In this document: positions 15,749 to 25,008 of the stretch, piece after piece
How the letters are laid out: the number at the start of each line of letters is the position of its first letter
Position numbering within the stretch: the stretch's first letter is position 1
Assembly: GCA_964537395.1 (NCBI GenBank)
Contig: CAZIBN010000050.1
Coordinates: 1 to 28,576, forward strand
Direction of reading: 5' to 3'
Source of the DNA: GWA2-66-18 sp964537395
GTDB taxonomy: Bacteria > Elusimicrobiota > Elusimicrobia > UBA1565 > UBA9628
Length of the DNA stretch: 28,576 nt
Made by a program: the position numbers and the translations under genes
The notes under the pieces: model-generated
What the model was told of the DNA's origin: nothing
The model's database searches: none
What the model saw: only the letters and a program-made list of their open reading frames with translations

Positions 15749-16351
15749 ATGAGAAAGGGAGCCCTCCTCATCATCTCTGCGCCGTCCGGCGCCGGCAAGA
15801 CCACCATCTGCCGCAAGCTCCTTGCGCGCCGCAAGGATCTCAAGTACTCCACCTCCTGCACCACGCGGCTGCCGCGCCCCGGTGAAAAAAACGGCAAGCA
15901 CTATTTCTTCCTGAACCGCGAGGAGTTCAAGCGCCGTATCCAGCGCAACGAGCTGCTCGAGTGGGCGATGGTCCACGACGAGTATTACGGCACGCCGCGC
16001 GGCTTCGTCGAGGATCAGATCAAGAAGGGCCTCAACGTCATCATGGCCATCGATGTGCAGGGTGCCATGTCCATCCGCCGCAAGCACCCGGCGGCCATAC
16101 TCGTGTTCGTGCTTCCACCCTCGATGGACGCGCTGAAGGCGCGCCTCGCCGGACGCCGCGACGCGTCCGAGGCCGTGGTCAAGCGTCTCGCCAACAGCCG
16201 CGGCGAGCTCGCCGCCGCCAAGGATTACGATTATGTCGTCGTCAACGACACGCTTGAGAAGGCCGTCGACCAGATTTCGTGCATCCTCACTGCCGAGACG
16301 CTCAAGACGTCCCGGCTCGACCCGTCGCACCTCGTGCCCGCGCTCGCTTAA
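15749..16351 (+). CDS. gmk: Guanylate kinase
   Basis: 200 residues. It phosphorylates GMP to GDP with ATP. The P-loop APSGAGKT is at residues 11-18. The GMP-binding stretch STSCTTRLPRPGEKNGKHY and the EWAMVHDEYYGTPR block match the family, and AIDVQGAMSIRR is the expected lid-adjacent motif. I chose ATG 15749 (M-R-K-G-A-L-L-I-I-S-A-P-S) over a TTG seven codons upstream, because that extension would begin upstream of and run across the -10 box and is not family sequence. It is first in the gmk-rpoZ-coaC-coaB-udg-methyltransferase operon. The gmk-rpoZ-coaBC neighbourhood is common in bacteria. Confidence 0.95.
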   Translation: MRKGALLIISAPSGAGKTTICRKLLARRKDLKYSTSCTTRLPRPGEKNGKHYFFLNREEFKRRIQRNELLEWAMVHDEYYGTPRGFVEDQIKKGLNVIMAIDVQGAMSIRRKHPAAILVFVLPPSMDALKARLAGRRDASEAVVKRLANSRGELAAAKDYDYVVVNDTLEKAVDQISCILTAETLKTSRLDPSHLVPALA

Positions 16352-16364
16352 GGAGAACTGCAAC

Positions 16365-16634
16365 ATGGCCAAGAAGGAAGTCGCCAAGGACGCCCAGCCG
16401 TATAAGACCACCGAAGAGATGATCCTCAACTTCCCCCGCGGCAAGTACACCGCGATCCCCATGGCCGCGATCTGGGTCAAGGAGCTCAAGAAGCGCGAAG
16501 AGAACCGCCATCTGACTCCCGCGGAGCTGCTCGATCTCGCCGTGCGCGAAGTGCTCGGCGGCAAGGTGGACTGGAAGGACCTGAAGAAGGCCGCGGCCAC
16601 CCAGGGCGAAGAGCCCGCCAAGAAGGCGGAGTAG
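16365..16634 (+). CDS. rpoZ: DNA-directed RNA polymerase omega subunit
   Basis: 89 residues. The segment GKYTAIPMAAIWVKEL aligns with the conserved S-K-Y/F-x-L-V-x-x-A-A-x-R-A-R helix of omega, and L-L-D-L-A-V-R-E-V-L-G-G-K-V resembles the usual A-L-E-E-I-x-x-G-K-I end. Omega assists assembly of the beta' subunit. The sequence is divergent, and without its position between gmk and coaBC I would be less sure. The ATG is fixed by AAGGAG 9 bases upstream, which overlaps the gmk stop. A longer open frame to 16233 lies inside gmk and is rejected. The C-terminal tail is rich in Lys, Ala and Glu. Confidence 0.85.
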   Translation: MAKKEVAKDAQPYKTTEEMILNFPRGKYTAIPMAAIWVKELKKREENRHLTPAELLDLAVREVLGGKVDWKDLKKAAATQGEEPAKKAE

Positions 16635-16637
16635 ACC

Positions 16638-17171
16638 GTGGCGAAGTCCGTGCGCCGCGTTCTGCTGGGTGTGACCGGCAGCATCGCGGCGTACAAGGCC
16701 CCCCTCATCGTCCGGGGCCTCGTCAAGAAGGGCATCGAGGTCCGCTGCGTGCTGACGCCTTCCGCGGCGCAGTTCGTCTCGCCGCTCTCGCTCGCGACGG
16801 TGTCGAAGCATCCCGTCGCACAGGCCATGTTCGATCCCGCGCTGTGGGAGATGGCGCACCTGTCGCTCGCCAGCTGGGCCGATCTCGTGCTGATCGCGCC
16901 CGCGACCGCGGACTTCATCGCGCGGCTGGCGCAGGGCCGCGCCGCGGGCCTGCTCGACACCCTCGTCCTCTCGACGAAGGCGCCTGTCGTCGTCGCCCCG
17001 GCGATGGACGCGGAGATGTGGGAGCACCCGGCGACGCAGGCGAACCTCGCGCGCCTCAAGACCTACGGCTACCGCCAGCTCGGCCCCGACAAGGGAGAGC
17101 TCGCCAGCGGCAAGATCGGGTTCGGCCGCCTCGTCGAGCCCGACGAGATCGTGCGCTCCATCCTCAAGTGA
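16638..17171 (+). CDS. coaC: Phosphopantothenoylcysteine decarboxylase (CoaC), stand-alone
   Basis: 177 residues of the HFCD flavoprotein family. It decarboxylates 4'-phosphopantothenoylcysteine to 4'-phosphopantetheine using FMN. GVTGSIAAYKA (residues 11-21) binds the flavin, and H74 in EMAHLSLASWADL is the catalytic histidine. The usual PAMN is PAMD here (121-124), and the substrate clamp is LASGKIGFGRLVEP rather than the Cys-containing form. Both variants occur in some known CoaBC proteins. Most bacteria fuse this domain to CoaB; here a stop separates them and the GTG of coaB overlaps it by 4 bases. The start is GTG 16638, 3 bases after rpoZ. Confidence 0.92.
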   Translation: MAKSVRRVLLGVTGSIAAYKAPLIVRGLVKKGIEVRCVLTPSAAQFVSPLSLATVSKHPVAQAMFDPALWEMAHLSLASWADLVLIAPATADFIARLAQGRAAGLLDTLVLSTKAPVVVAPAMDAEMWEHPATQANLARLKTYGYRQLGPDKGELASGKIGFGRLVEPDEIVRSILK

Positions 17172-17815
17172 ATTTGAGAGGCCGTACCGTCCTCATCACC
17201 TCGGGGCCGACCCGGGAATTCCTGGACCCCGTCCGCTACCTGACGAACGCCTCGAGCGGGGCGATGGGCTTCGCGCTCGCGGCCGCCGCGAAGGCGGCTG
17301 GTGCGAAGGTCACGGTCATATCAGGACCAACGGAATTGGAACCGCCGCCCGGCATCCACATCGTCAAGATAGTGACGGCGCTCGAGATGCGGAAAGAAAC
17401 GCTGCGCCGCTCACGCGGCGCCGCGGTGATCATCGGCGCGGCCGCCGTCTCCGATTGGCGAGTCGCAAGGACCGCCGCGCACAAGATCAAGCGCTCGGCC
17501 TCGTCGGTAAACTTGACCTTGATTCCCAATCCCGATATCATCAAGGACGCCGCCGCGAAACGCCGCCCGGGACAGATCTTCGTCGGGTTCGCTCTCGAAA
17601 CGCGCCATGCGACGGCTCACGCGCGCGGCAAGCTCGTGCGCAAGGGGCTCGACCTGGTCGTCGCCAACGGGCCCGCCTCGCTCGCGTCGGGCCGCATCGC
17701 CGCGACGTTGGTCGCAAAGGATTTCACGCGCCGTCTGCCCCCGGGGCCGAAGGCGCGCGTCGCGAAGATCGTCGTCGCCGAGATCACGAGACTACTCAAT
17801 GAGCGCCGAGCTTGA
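17168..17815 (+). CDS. coaB: Phosphopantothenate--cysteine ligase (CoaB), stand-alone
   Basis: 215 residues from GTG 17168, overlapping the coaC stop as GTGA. It joins 4'-phosphopantothenate to cysteine, the step before CoaC. The DFP-family opening TSGPTREFLDPVRYLTN is intact, with SSGAMG just after. VIIGAAAVSDW, the lysine in HKIKR and the ANGPAS stretch match the nucleotide and phosphopantothenate site. Length fits the CoaB half of ordinary CoaBC. It is followed by the udg gene with a 17-base overlap. The two adjacent genes together replace one bifunctional CoaBC, so a gene fission or an ancestral unfused state is possible. Confidence 0.92.
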   Translation: MNLRGRTVLITSGPTREFLDPVRYLTNASSGAMGFALAAAAKAAGAKVTVISGPTELEPPPGIHIVKIVTALEMRKETLRRSRGAAVIIGAAAVSDWRVARTAAHKIKRSASSVNLTLIPNPDIIKDAAAKRRPGQIFVGFALETRHATAHARGKLVRKGLDLVVANGPASLASGRIAATLVAKDFTRRLPPGPKARVAKIVVAEITRLLNERRA

Positions 17816-18545
17816 CGAATTGAAGGACCTCACGAAGGCGCTTCGGCGTCGCGTCTCTTTGTCTGACGCCTCCGAATGGTCGTCAGCGCCCGCGAAAGCC
17901 CCCGCTCCGGCGAAGGCCACCGTGCCCGCGAAAGCGACCGCGGTGAAGACGGGCACGATCGATGCGCTTGCCGTGCAGATCGACGCGTGCCGCGCGTGCC
18001 CCCTCGGCGCGCAGCGCATCCAGGCGGTGCCGGGCTACGGCAGCGCGAAGGCCGAGGTGATGTTCATCGGCGAGGGCCCGGGCTTCAAGGAAGACCACGA
18101 GGGCAAGCCCTTCATCGGCCGCTCGGGACAGCTTCTCGACAAGATCATGGCGGCGATCGGCCTTGACCGTGAGACGGTCTACATCGCCAACATCGTGAAG
18201 TGCCATCCGATGAAGAATCCCTCCGATCCCGAGAGCCGCGGCAACGACCGCCCACCCACGGCCGACGAGATGGACGCCTGCCGCGGCTGGCTCGAGGCGC
18301 AGATCCGCGCGATCAAGCCGAAGGTGATCGTGACCCTGGGCGCGGTGCCCGCCCGGGCCCTGCTCGGCGACCTGACCCCGATCACGAAGCTCCGCGGCCA
18401 GTGGCGGACCTACGAGCCGGGCGGCGGCCTGCCTGCGATCAAGCTTTTGCCGACGTTCCATCCCGCGGCGCTGCTGCGCAATCCGATTTTAAAGCCCGAT
18501 GTCTGGGCCGACATGAAAAATCTCAAGAAGGAGTTGTCCAAATGA
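17799..18545 (+). CDS. Uracil-DNA glycosylase, family 4 (4Fe-4S)
   Basis: 248 residues. It removes uracil from DNA to start base-excision repair. Four cysteines suited to an iron-sulfur cluster are C64 and C67 (ACRACPLG), C135 and C161. Motif A is GEGPGFKEDHEGKPFIGRSG (91-110) and motif B is TFHPAALLRNP, with H221. The first 55 residues are a poorly conserved leader with an Ala/Pro/Lys-rich linker. The loop between C135 and C161 is longer than usual (includes NPSDPESRGNDRPP). The ATG overlaps coaB by 17 bases and the stop overlaps the methyltransferase start (ATGA). Family 4 glycosylases are frequent in thermophiles but not restricted to them. Confidence 0.92.
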   Translation: MSAELDELKDLTKALRRRVSLSDASEWSSAPAKAPAPAKATVPAKATAVKTGTIDALAVQIDACRACPLGAQRIQAVPGYGSAKAEVMFIGEGPGFKEDHEGKPFIGRSGQLLDKIMAAIGLDRETVYIANIVKCHPMKNPSDPESRGNDRPPTADEMDACRGWLEAQIRAIKPKVIVTLGAVPARALLGDLTPITKLRGQWRTYEPGGGLPAIKLLPTFHPAALLRNPILKPDVWADMKNLKKELSK

Positions 18546-19234
18546 GCAAGCCCGATCCCCGCGCCGTGAAATCCGACCGTGACGTCCTCGACAACCTCGG
18601 CGCCCTCATCGGCGGCCAGATCAAGAAGGGCATGAGCAAGCTCGACGAGGTCATCAACGACTCCAAGCGCAATTCGGTCTCCGACTCGAAGTTCATGGGC
18701 TACGTGAAGGTGTTCATGGACGACCCGGCCGTGGCCGCGGTCACGCCCTCGAGCCGCTTCCTCGTCAACCGCACGGTCAAGGCGATGGACCTCGAGCATG
18801 CGAAGGTCATCGTCGAGTACGGCGCCGCGCGCGGCGTCATGACGCGCCGCATCCTCGAGAAGATGCGCCCCGACGCGAAGCTCCTCGCCATCGAGTTCAA
18901 CGCGGACCTCTACGCGGAGCTTAAGAATATCTCCGACCCGCGCATGACGACCATCCACGGCGACGTCCGCGAGATCGATAAGATCCTCGCCAAGCACGGG
19001 CACGACGGCGCGGACGTCATCGTCTCCGGCGTGCCCTTCGCGTTCTTCTCCGGGCGCGGCCGCCACGAGCTGCTCACGAAGACCTCGTCGCTCCTCAACC
19101 CCGGCGGACGCTTCGTCGCCTACCAGGTGACCACGCATCTGATCCCCATGCTCCCGGATTATTTCTCAAAGGTGGACACCCAGTTCGAGGTGCGCAACAT
19201 GCCCCCGCACTTCGTCTTCACCGCGCTGAAATAA
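18542..19234 (+). CDS. Class I SAM-dependent methyltransferase, PmtA/KsgA-like
   Basis: 230 residues. After a helical N-terminus (1-60), the stretch AAVTPSSRFLVNRTV (65-79) resembles the P-S-S-R segment of bacterial phospholipid N-methyltransferases. Motif I is VIVEYGAARG (89-98), the acidic end of strand 2 is E118, D141 follows, and VSGVPF (161-166) fits motif IV. The ribose-binding loop is degenerate: GAARG where the family usually has GPGTG or similar. The substrate could be phosphatidylethanolamine or an unrelated amine; the sequence does not decide. AAGGAG lies 8 bases before the ATG. It is last in the gmk operon, followed by repeats. Confidence 0.72.
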   Translation: MSKPDPRAVKSDRDVLDNLGALIGGQIKKGMSKLDEVINDSKRNSVSDSKFMGYVKVFMDDPAVAAVTPSSRFLVNRTVKAMDLEHAKVIVEYGAARGVMTRRILEKMRPDAKLLAIEFNADLYAELKNISDPRMTTIHGDVREIDKILAKHGHDGADVIVSGVPFAFFSGRGRHELLTKTSSLLNPGGRFVAYQVTTHLIPMLPDYFSKVDTQFEVRNMPPHFVFTALK

Positions 19235-19257
19235 GCGGCCCGCGTAATCAGGTGAAA

Positions 19258-19288
19258 GGTGTCAGGCTTACCGGTATTTGCAGTATTT
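19258..19288. repeat. Half element of the GGTGTCAGGC repeat (copy C)
   Basis: Thirty-one bases from 19258 are identical to one arm of copy A (its right arm read in reverse complement) plus six bases of its spacer. The opposite arm is missing; other sequence and the TTATCCCCAG dyad at 19318 take its place. It looks like a truncated or half-replaced unit. Confidence 0.85.
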
Positions 19289-19317
19289 TCAGGTCAAGGC
19301 CGGCATTCCCGTCCAAG

Positions 19318-19357
19318 TTATCCCCAGCACTTTCAACGTTGGAAACGCTGGGGATAA
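19318..19357. repeat. 40-base TTATCCCCAG dyad, copy 2, just upstream of priA
   Basis: TTATCCCCAGC (19318-19328) and GCTGGGGATAA (19347-19357) flank a centre containing CAACGTTG. It differs from copy 1 at 11767-11806 at two positions. It ends 7 bases before the priA ATG, so it must occupy the priA leader or promoter. No clear -35/-10 pair for priA is visible. Confidence 0.88.
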
Positions 19358-19364
19358 GTTTCCA

Positions 19365-21338
19365 ATGAAGATCGCCGAAATCGCCTTTCCGGTGCCCCTT
19401 CCCAAGGGGTACCACTATCGCGTGCCGGACGGCATGGCCGTTTGCGTGGGCTCGCGCGTGCGTGCGCCGTTCGGGCCGCGCAAGGCCGTCGGCGTCGTAC
19501 TCTCCGTCTTCGAGGGCGAGCCGCAGAGGCCGCTCAAGCTCGTTGATTCGCTCGTCGATCCCCGGCCCGCCCTCAGCGCCGAGGGCGTGGAGTGCGCGCG
19601 CTTCATGGCGCGGCGCTTCGGTGCTCCCATCGGCGAGGCGCTGAAGGCGCTGGTCCCCCCTTTCGTCAAATCCCTCGACGAGCATGTCGAGGTTTTCGCT
19701 TTGCCTGCGCGCGCGATCGCGGCGCCGGCCTTCACCTTGACGCCCGGCCAGGCCGGCGCGCTCGAACGGCTGGAGTCCCTGCTCGATTCGAAGAAACACG
19801 CGACGACCCTGATCTTCGGCGTCCCCGCCTCGGGCAAGACCGAGGTTTACCTTCGCCTGATCCGCCGCGCGATCAAGGACGGCGGCCAGGCGATGTTCCT
19901 GTTGCCGGAGATCTCGCTGACGCGCCCGTTCTTCGACGAGTTCGCGGCCTCGCTGGGCGTGCCGGTCGCGCTGTGGCACTCGGGCCTCACGCCGCGCGAG
20001 CGGCGCCGGGCGTGGCTGGCGATCTCTCGCGGCGACGTCAAGGTGGTGGTCGGCGCGCGGTCCGCGTGCCTGCTCCCGTACAAAGACCTGCGCCTTGCGG
20101 TGCTCGATGAGGAGCAGGACGAGTCATTCAAGCAGGATTCGAATTCTCCGTTCTATCATGCGCGCGAGGTCGCCATCGAGCGCGCGAAGGCGTTCGGCGC
20201 GCTCGTCGTCCTGGGCTCGGCGACGCCGAGCATCGAGGCCTGGAGCATGGCGCGCAGCGGGCAGGCCGAGCTGCTGGCGATGCCCGACCGCGTCTCCTCG
20301 GTTCCCCGAGCGCCCGTCACGACCCTGCCTCCGGGACGGTTCGGAGAGGTTTTATCGGAAGAGCTTCTCGAGAAAATGGCCGAGCGTCTTCGACGAGGTG
20401 AGCAGTCCATTCTGCTAGTCAACCGCCGGGGATTCTCGACGCTGACGACCTGCGGCAAGTGCCGCTGGATCGATCGCTGCGTGGACTGCGGCGTGGCAAA
20501 AATCACTCACGAAAAAGCTGAAGGCGGCTTTGTGCTTATCTGCCATCACTGCGGCAAGAAATGGCCGCCGCCGGAAAAGTGCGGCGCGTGCGGCGAGCCG
20601 GCCATGCGCACGGGCGGCGTCGGCACCCAGCGCGTGGCGGCCGAGGTCAAGCGCCGCCTGCCCGGGGCGCGCGTGCTGCGCATGGACCGCGACACCGTGT
20701 CGAAGGAGGCCAAGCTTGAGGAGCGCGTCTACGACCAGTTCCGCGCGCGCAAGGCCGACGTCCTCGTCGGCACGAAGCTCGTCGCCAAGAGCTTCCACTT
20801 CCCCGAGGTGACGCTCGTCGGCGTGGTGGACGCGGACACGATGCTGCACATGCCCGACTTCCGCTCCGCGGAGCGCACCATGCAGCTTCTCGCCCAGGTC
20901 GCCGGCCGCGCCGGCCGCGCGGACAAGCCCGGCGAGGTGCTCCTGCAGACGCTGTCGCCGGACCACGAGGCGATCAAGGGCGCCGCCGACGGCGACTACG
21001 CCGCCTGGGCCGACGCCGAGCTCGCCGCCCGCGTCGAGCTGAACTATCCGCCTGCCGGCGGCCTTATCCGCGCGATCCTCGCCTGCGCCGACGAAGCCAA
21101 GCTGACCGAGGCCGCGACAGCCTACGTCGATGCGCTCCGAGCCGCGCTGCCGGCGCCGGCCGAGGTCGTCGGCCCCGCCCCGGCCTTGCTGCGTCAGGTC
21201 CGCGGAAAGTTCCGCGACCATGTCCTCATCAAGCTTCCCGCCACGGCGGTCGAGGAGGGCCTGCGCATCGCGCGCTCCTGCCCGTTGGTCTCATCCGTCA
21301 AGCTCATCCTCGACGCCGACCCCTACGACTTCCTGTGA
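19365..21338 (+). CDS. priA: Primosomal protein N' (replication restart helicase PriA)
   Basis: 657 residues. PriA binds stalled forks and reloads the replicative helicase. An N-terminal 3'-end-binding domain (1-105) precedes the helicase core, with Walker A GVPASGKT (152-159) and a Walker B box DEEQ (248-251, where E. coli has DEEH). Eight cysteines for two zinc sites are present (CGKC, CVDC, CHHC, CGAC). VAGRAGR is motif VI. The second and third residues of the P-loop differ from the common GVTGSGKT, but the GKT core is intact. I chose ATG 19365 (M-K-I-A-E-I-A-F-P-V) over an in-frame ATG 87 bases upstream, because the latter lies in repeat sequence. Confidence 0.94.
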   Translation: MKIAEIAFPVPLPKGYHYRVPDGMAVCVGSRVRAPFGPRKAVGVVLSVFEGEPQRPLKLVDSLVDPRPALSAEGVECARFMARRFGAPIGEALKALVPPFVKSLDEHVEVFALPARAIAAPAFTLTPGQAGALERLESLLDSKKHATTLIFGVPASGKTEVYLRLIRRAIKDGGQAMFLLPEISLTRPFFDEFAASLGVPVALWHSGLTPRERRRAWLAISRGDVKVVVGARSACLLPYKDLRLAVLDEEQDESFKQDSNSPFYHAREVAIERAKAFGALVVLGSATPSIEAWSMARSGQAELLAMPDRVSSVPRAPVTTLPPGRFGEVLSEELLEKMAERLRRGEQSILLVNRRGFSTLTTCGKCRWIDRCVDCGVAKITHEKAEGGFVLICHHCGKKWPPPEKCGACGEPAMRTGGVGTQRVAAEVKRRLPGARVLRMDRDTVSKEAKLEERVYDQFRARKADVLVGTKLVAKSFHFPEVTLVGVVDADTMLHMPDFRSAERTMQLLAQVAGRAGRADKPGEVLLQTLSPDHEAIKGAADGDYAAWADAELAARVELNYPPAGGLIRAILACADEAKLTEAATAYVDALRAALPAPAEVVGPAPALLRQVRGKFRDHVLIKLPATAVEEGLRIARSCPLVSSVKLILDADPYDFL

Positions 21339-21372
21339 CCGTTTGAGGGTGGACGCGGGCCTGCTAAGGTTG

Positions 21373-21378
21373 TAATAT
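21373..21378 (+). promoter_or_regulatory. Possible -10 box of the tyrS operon
   Basis: TAATAT, preceded by TG in an extended -10 arrangement, ends 10 bases before the tyrS ATG at 21389. No good -35 is seen at the right distance. The 50-base gap between priA and tyrS contains no ribosome site, which favours initiation close to the ATG. Confidence 0.38.
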
Positions 21379-21388
21379 TCCTCATAGC

Positions 21389-22549
21389 ATGGAGCAAAAT
21401 ACGCTTGCCCGGCTGAAAAGGGGCACCCTCTCGCTTGTCAGCGACGAGGAGCTGACGAAGAAACTAAACTCCGGACGCGTTCTGCGCGTCAAGCTGGGTG
21501 TGGACCCGACCTCCTCCGATCTTCATCTGGGGCACAGCGTGGTGCTCACCAAGCTCCGCCAGTTCCAGGATCTGGGACATACCGCCGTGCTCATCATCGG
21601 CGATTTCACGGCGATGGTCGGCGACCCGTCGGGCCGCGACTCGACGCGGCCGACCCTGACCGCGGCCGAGGTCAAGGCCAACGCCGCGACCTACCAGGAG
21701 CAGGCGTTCAAGATCCTCGATAAGTCCCGGACCGAGCTGCGCTTCAACTCCGAGTGGCTCACGCCGTTCATGCGCGACTCGCTGCTCGACACGCTCAAGC
21801 GGCACACCGTGCAGCAGGTGCTCTCCCGCGAGGATTTTAAAAAGCGCATCGCCGAGAACTCCCCCATCTCTTTGCTCGAGGTCATGTACCCGTTGATGCA
21901 GGGCTTCGATTCCGTCGCCGTGAAGTCGGACGTGGAGCTCGGCGGCAACGACCAGCTCACCAACCTCCTGATGGGCCGCAAGATGCAGGTGGACGCGGGG
22001 CAGGAGGCGCAGGTGGCGCTGACCGTCCCCCTCCTCGTCGGCCTCGACGGCGAGAAGAAGATGTCGAAGTCCTACGGCAACTCGATCGGCCTAAACGATT
22101 CGCCCAATGACATGTTCGGCAAGACCATGCGCGTGTCCGACGAGCTCATGATGCAGTATTACGAGCTGCTCACCGAGGCCGACCTCGCCGCGGTGAAGGC
22201 CGAGCATCCGATGAAGGCCAAGAAGGCGCTCGCGCGCACGCTCGTCGGAAAATACCATGGCGAGGCGGCCGCCGACGAGGCGCTCGCGTATTTCGAGACC
22301 ACCTTCTCCAAGAAGGAGCTTCCGACGGACCTGCGCGTCGTCCGTGTCGCGGCCGGCCTCCCTCTCGCGCAGATCATCGTTCAGTCCGGGAGCGCGAAGT
22401 CCCTGGGGGAGGCGCGCCGCCTCATCCTGCAGGGCGGAGTCCAGATCGACGGCGTCAAGGCGGCGGCGGACGCGCCCGTGAGCGCGCCCGCGTCGTTCAC
22501 CCTCAAGATGGGCAAACACCAGTTCGTCAAAGTGGAGCTGACCTCATGA
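21389..22549 (+). CDS. tyrS: Tyrosyl-tRNA synthetase
   Basis: 386 residues. A class I synthetase that charges tRNA-Tyr. The HIGH-type motif is HLGH (46-49). LGGNDQLTNLLMGR lies in the tyrosine site region and KMSKS is at 224-228. A C-terminal S4-like RNA-binding domain (about 320-386) contains LGEARRLILQGGVQIDG. The layout and sequence fit the TyrZ-type bacterial form. No T-box leader is present in the 50-base upstream gap. It is the first gene of the tyrS-fecR-mutase-regulator run, with a 4-base ATGA overlap to fecR. Confidence 0.96.
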   Translation: MEQNTLARLKRGTLSLVSDEELTKKLNSGRVLRVKLGVDPTSSDLHLGHSVVLTKLRQFQDLGHTAVLIIGDFTAMVGDPSGRDSTRPTLTAAEVKANAATYQEQAFKILDKSRTELRFNSEWLTPFMRDSLLDTLKRHTVQQVLSREDFKKRIAENSPISLLEVMYPLMQGFDSVAVKSDVELGGNDQLTNLLMGRKMQVDAGQEAQVALTVPLLVGLDGEKKMSKSYGNSIGLNDSPNDMFGKTMRVSDELMMQYYELLTEADLAAVKAEHPMKAKKALARTLVGKYHGEAAADEALAYFETTFSKKELPTDLRVVRVAAGLPLAQIIVQSGSAKSLGEARRLILQGGVQIDGVKAAADAPVSAPASFTLKMGKHQFVKVELTS

Positions 22550-23393
22550 GACATTTCCTCGCCGCGTTCCTCGCGTTCTCGCTTCTTTCCGCCGTTCCCG
22601 CGCGCGCTCAGGATGCGAGCTGGGACGCGCGCCTCGCCGCCGTGACCGGCGACGTGACGGTCCACTCGGTGGACGGCTCTCCCGAGGTGTCCGGCGAGGC
22701 GGGCATGCCTCTCGAGGAAGGCGACCGCGTCGTCGTCGCCGAGGGCGGCTCGGCCGAGATCGCGCTCGACGGCGGCAGCCTGATCACCTTGCGCGAGAAC
22801 TCCGATTTCAAGCTCGAGAAGACCGCGAAGGGAGAGTCGTCGTTCTTCCTCTCGATCGGCTCGCTCCTCGCCAAGATCCAGAAGCTCGGCACGCAGCGCC
22901 TGCGCGTGCGCACGCCCACCGCGGTCGCCGCCGTGCGCGGCACGGAGTTCGGCGTCGAGGTGGACGACAGCGACACCCACGTCGGCGTCTTCGACGAGGG
23001 CAAGGTCGAGGTGTCGGACGACAAGGGCGGCCCGCCGGAGCTTCTTATCGCCAACCAGGAGACCTCGGTCAAGAAAGGTGTGGCTCCCGCGCACGCCGCC
23101 CAGCTCAAGCGCTTCGTGGCGCACCGCGCCCAGATGCGCGGCCAGGGCCGCCGCATCGCCGCGATCAAGGCGAAGTGGAAAGCTCTTCCCCCGGATCAGC
23201 GCCGGGAGATGCGCAAGAAGATGATGGAGCGCATGCGTGAGAACCGCAAGAAGTTCCTCGAGAAGCGCTCCGCGATGAAGGATAAGATCGGCGAGAAGAA
23301 GAAGGAAATCGTCGAGCGTCGGCAGCGGCAGCAGCGCGAGAGCCAGCGTAAGATGGACGAGCGCCGCAGCAAGATCAATAGGAGAGAGCGCAG

Positions 23394-23397
<4 letters not shown>
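22546..23397 (+). CDS. Secreted FecR-domain protein with basic coiled-coil tail
   Basis: 283 residues. A signal peptide (1-22, ending A-R-A/Q) precedes a FecR domain (about 28-170) with EEGDRVVVAEGGSAEIAL, the LRENSDFKLE stretch and the characteristic VRTPTAVAAVRGTEFGVEV. The last 90 residues are almost entirely Lys, Arg, Glu, Gln and Met, predicted as a long charged helix with a strongly basic end (KINRRERR). FecR domains usually act in the periplasm or at the cell surface; many stand-alone ones are of unknown role. It is not next to a sigma factor or TonB receptor, so it is not a classical iron-signalling FecR. It is coupled by overlaps to tyrS and to the mutase gene. Confidence 0.82.
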
Positions 23398-25004
<1,607 letters not shown>

Positions 25005-25008
25005 TGCG

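Noticed and set aside
16233..16364. Longer rpoZ start inside gmk
   Set aside because: The extension translates gmk out of frame, and a strong AAGGAG precedes ATG 16365.
15584..17059. A long minus-strand open frame across gmk, rpoZ and coaC
   Set aside because: It overlaps three well-identified plus-strand genes in full and has no family features.
11767..19357. TTATCCCCA ends of the 40-base dyads as DnaA boxes (TTATCCACA), given priA next to copy 2
   Set aside because: Each end differs from the consensus box at one position, and the boxes occur only as paired ends of a repeat unit. No AT-rich unwinding region, dnaA or dnaN is near. This is not an origin.
234..19357. CRISPR array from the recurring repeats
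   Set aside because: Copies are thousands of bases apart, palindromic over their full length, and no cas genes are present.
21339..21388. T-box leader for tyrS
   Set aside because: Only 50 bases separate priA and tyrS, too short for a specifier stem and antiterminator, and no T-box consensus is present.
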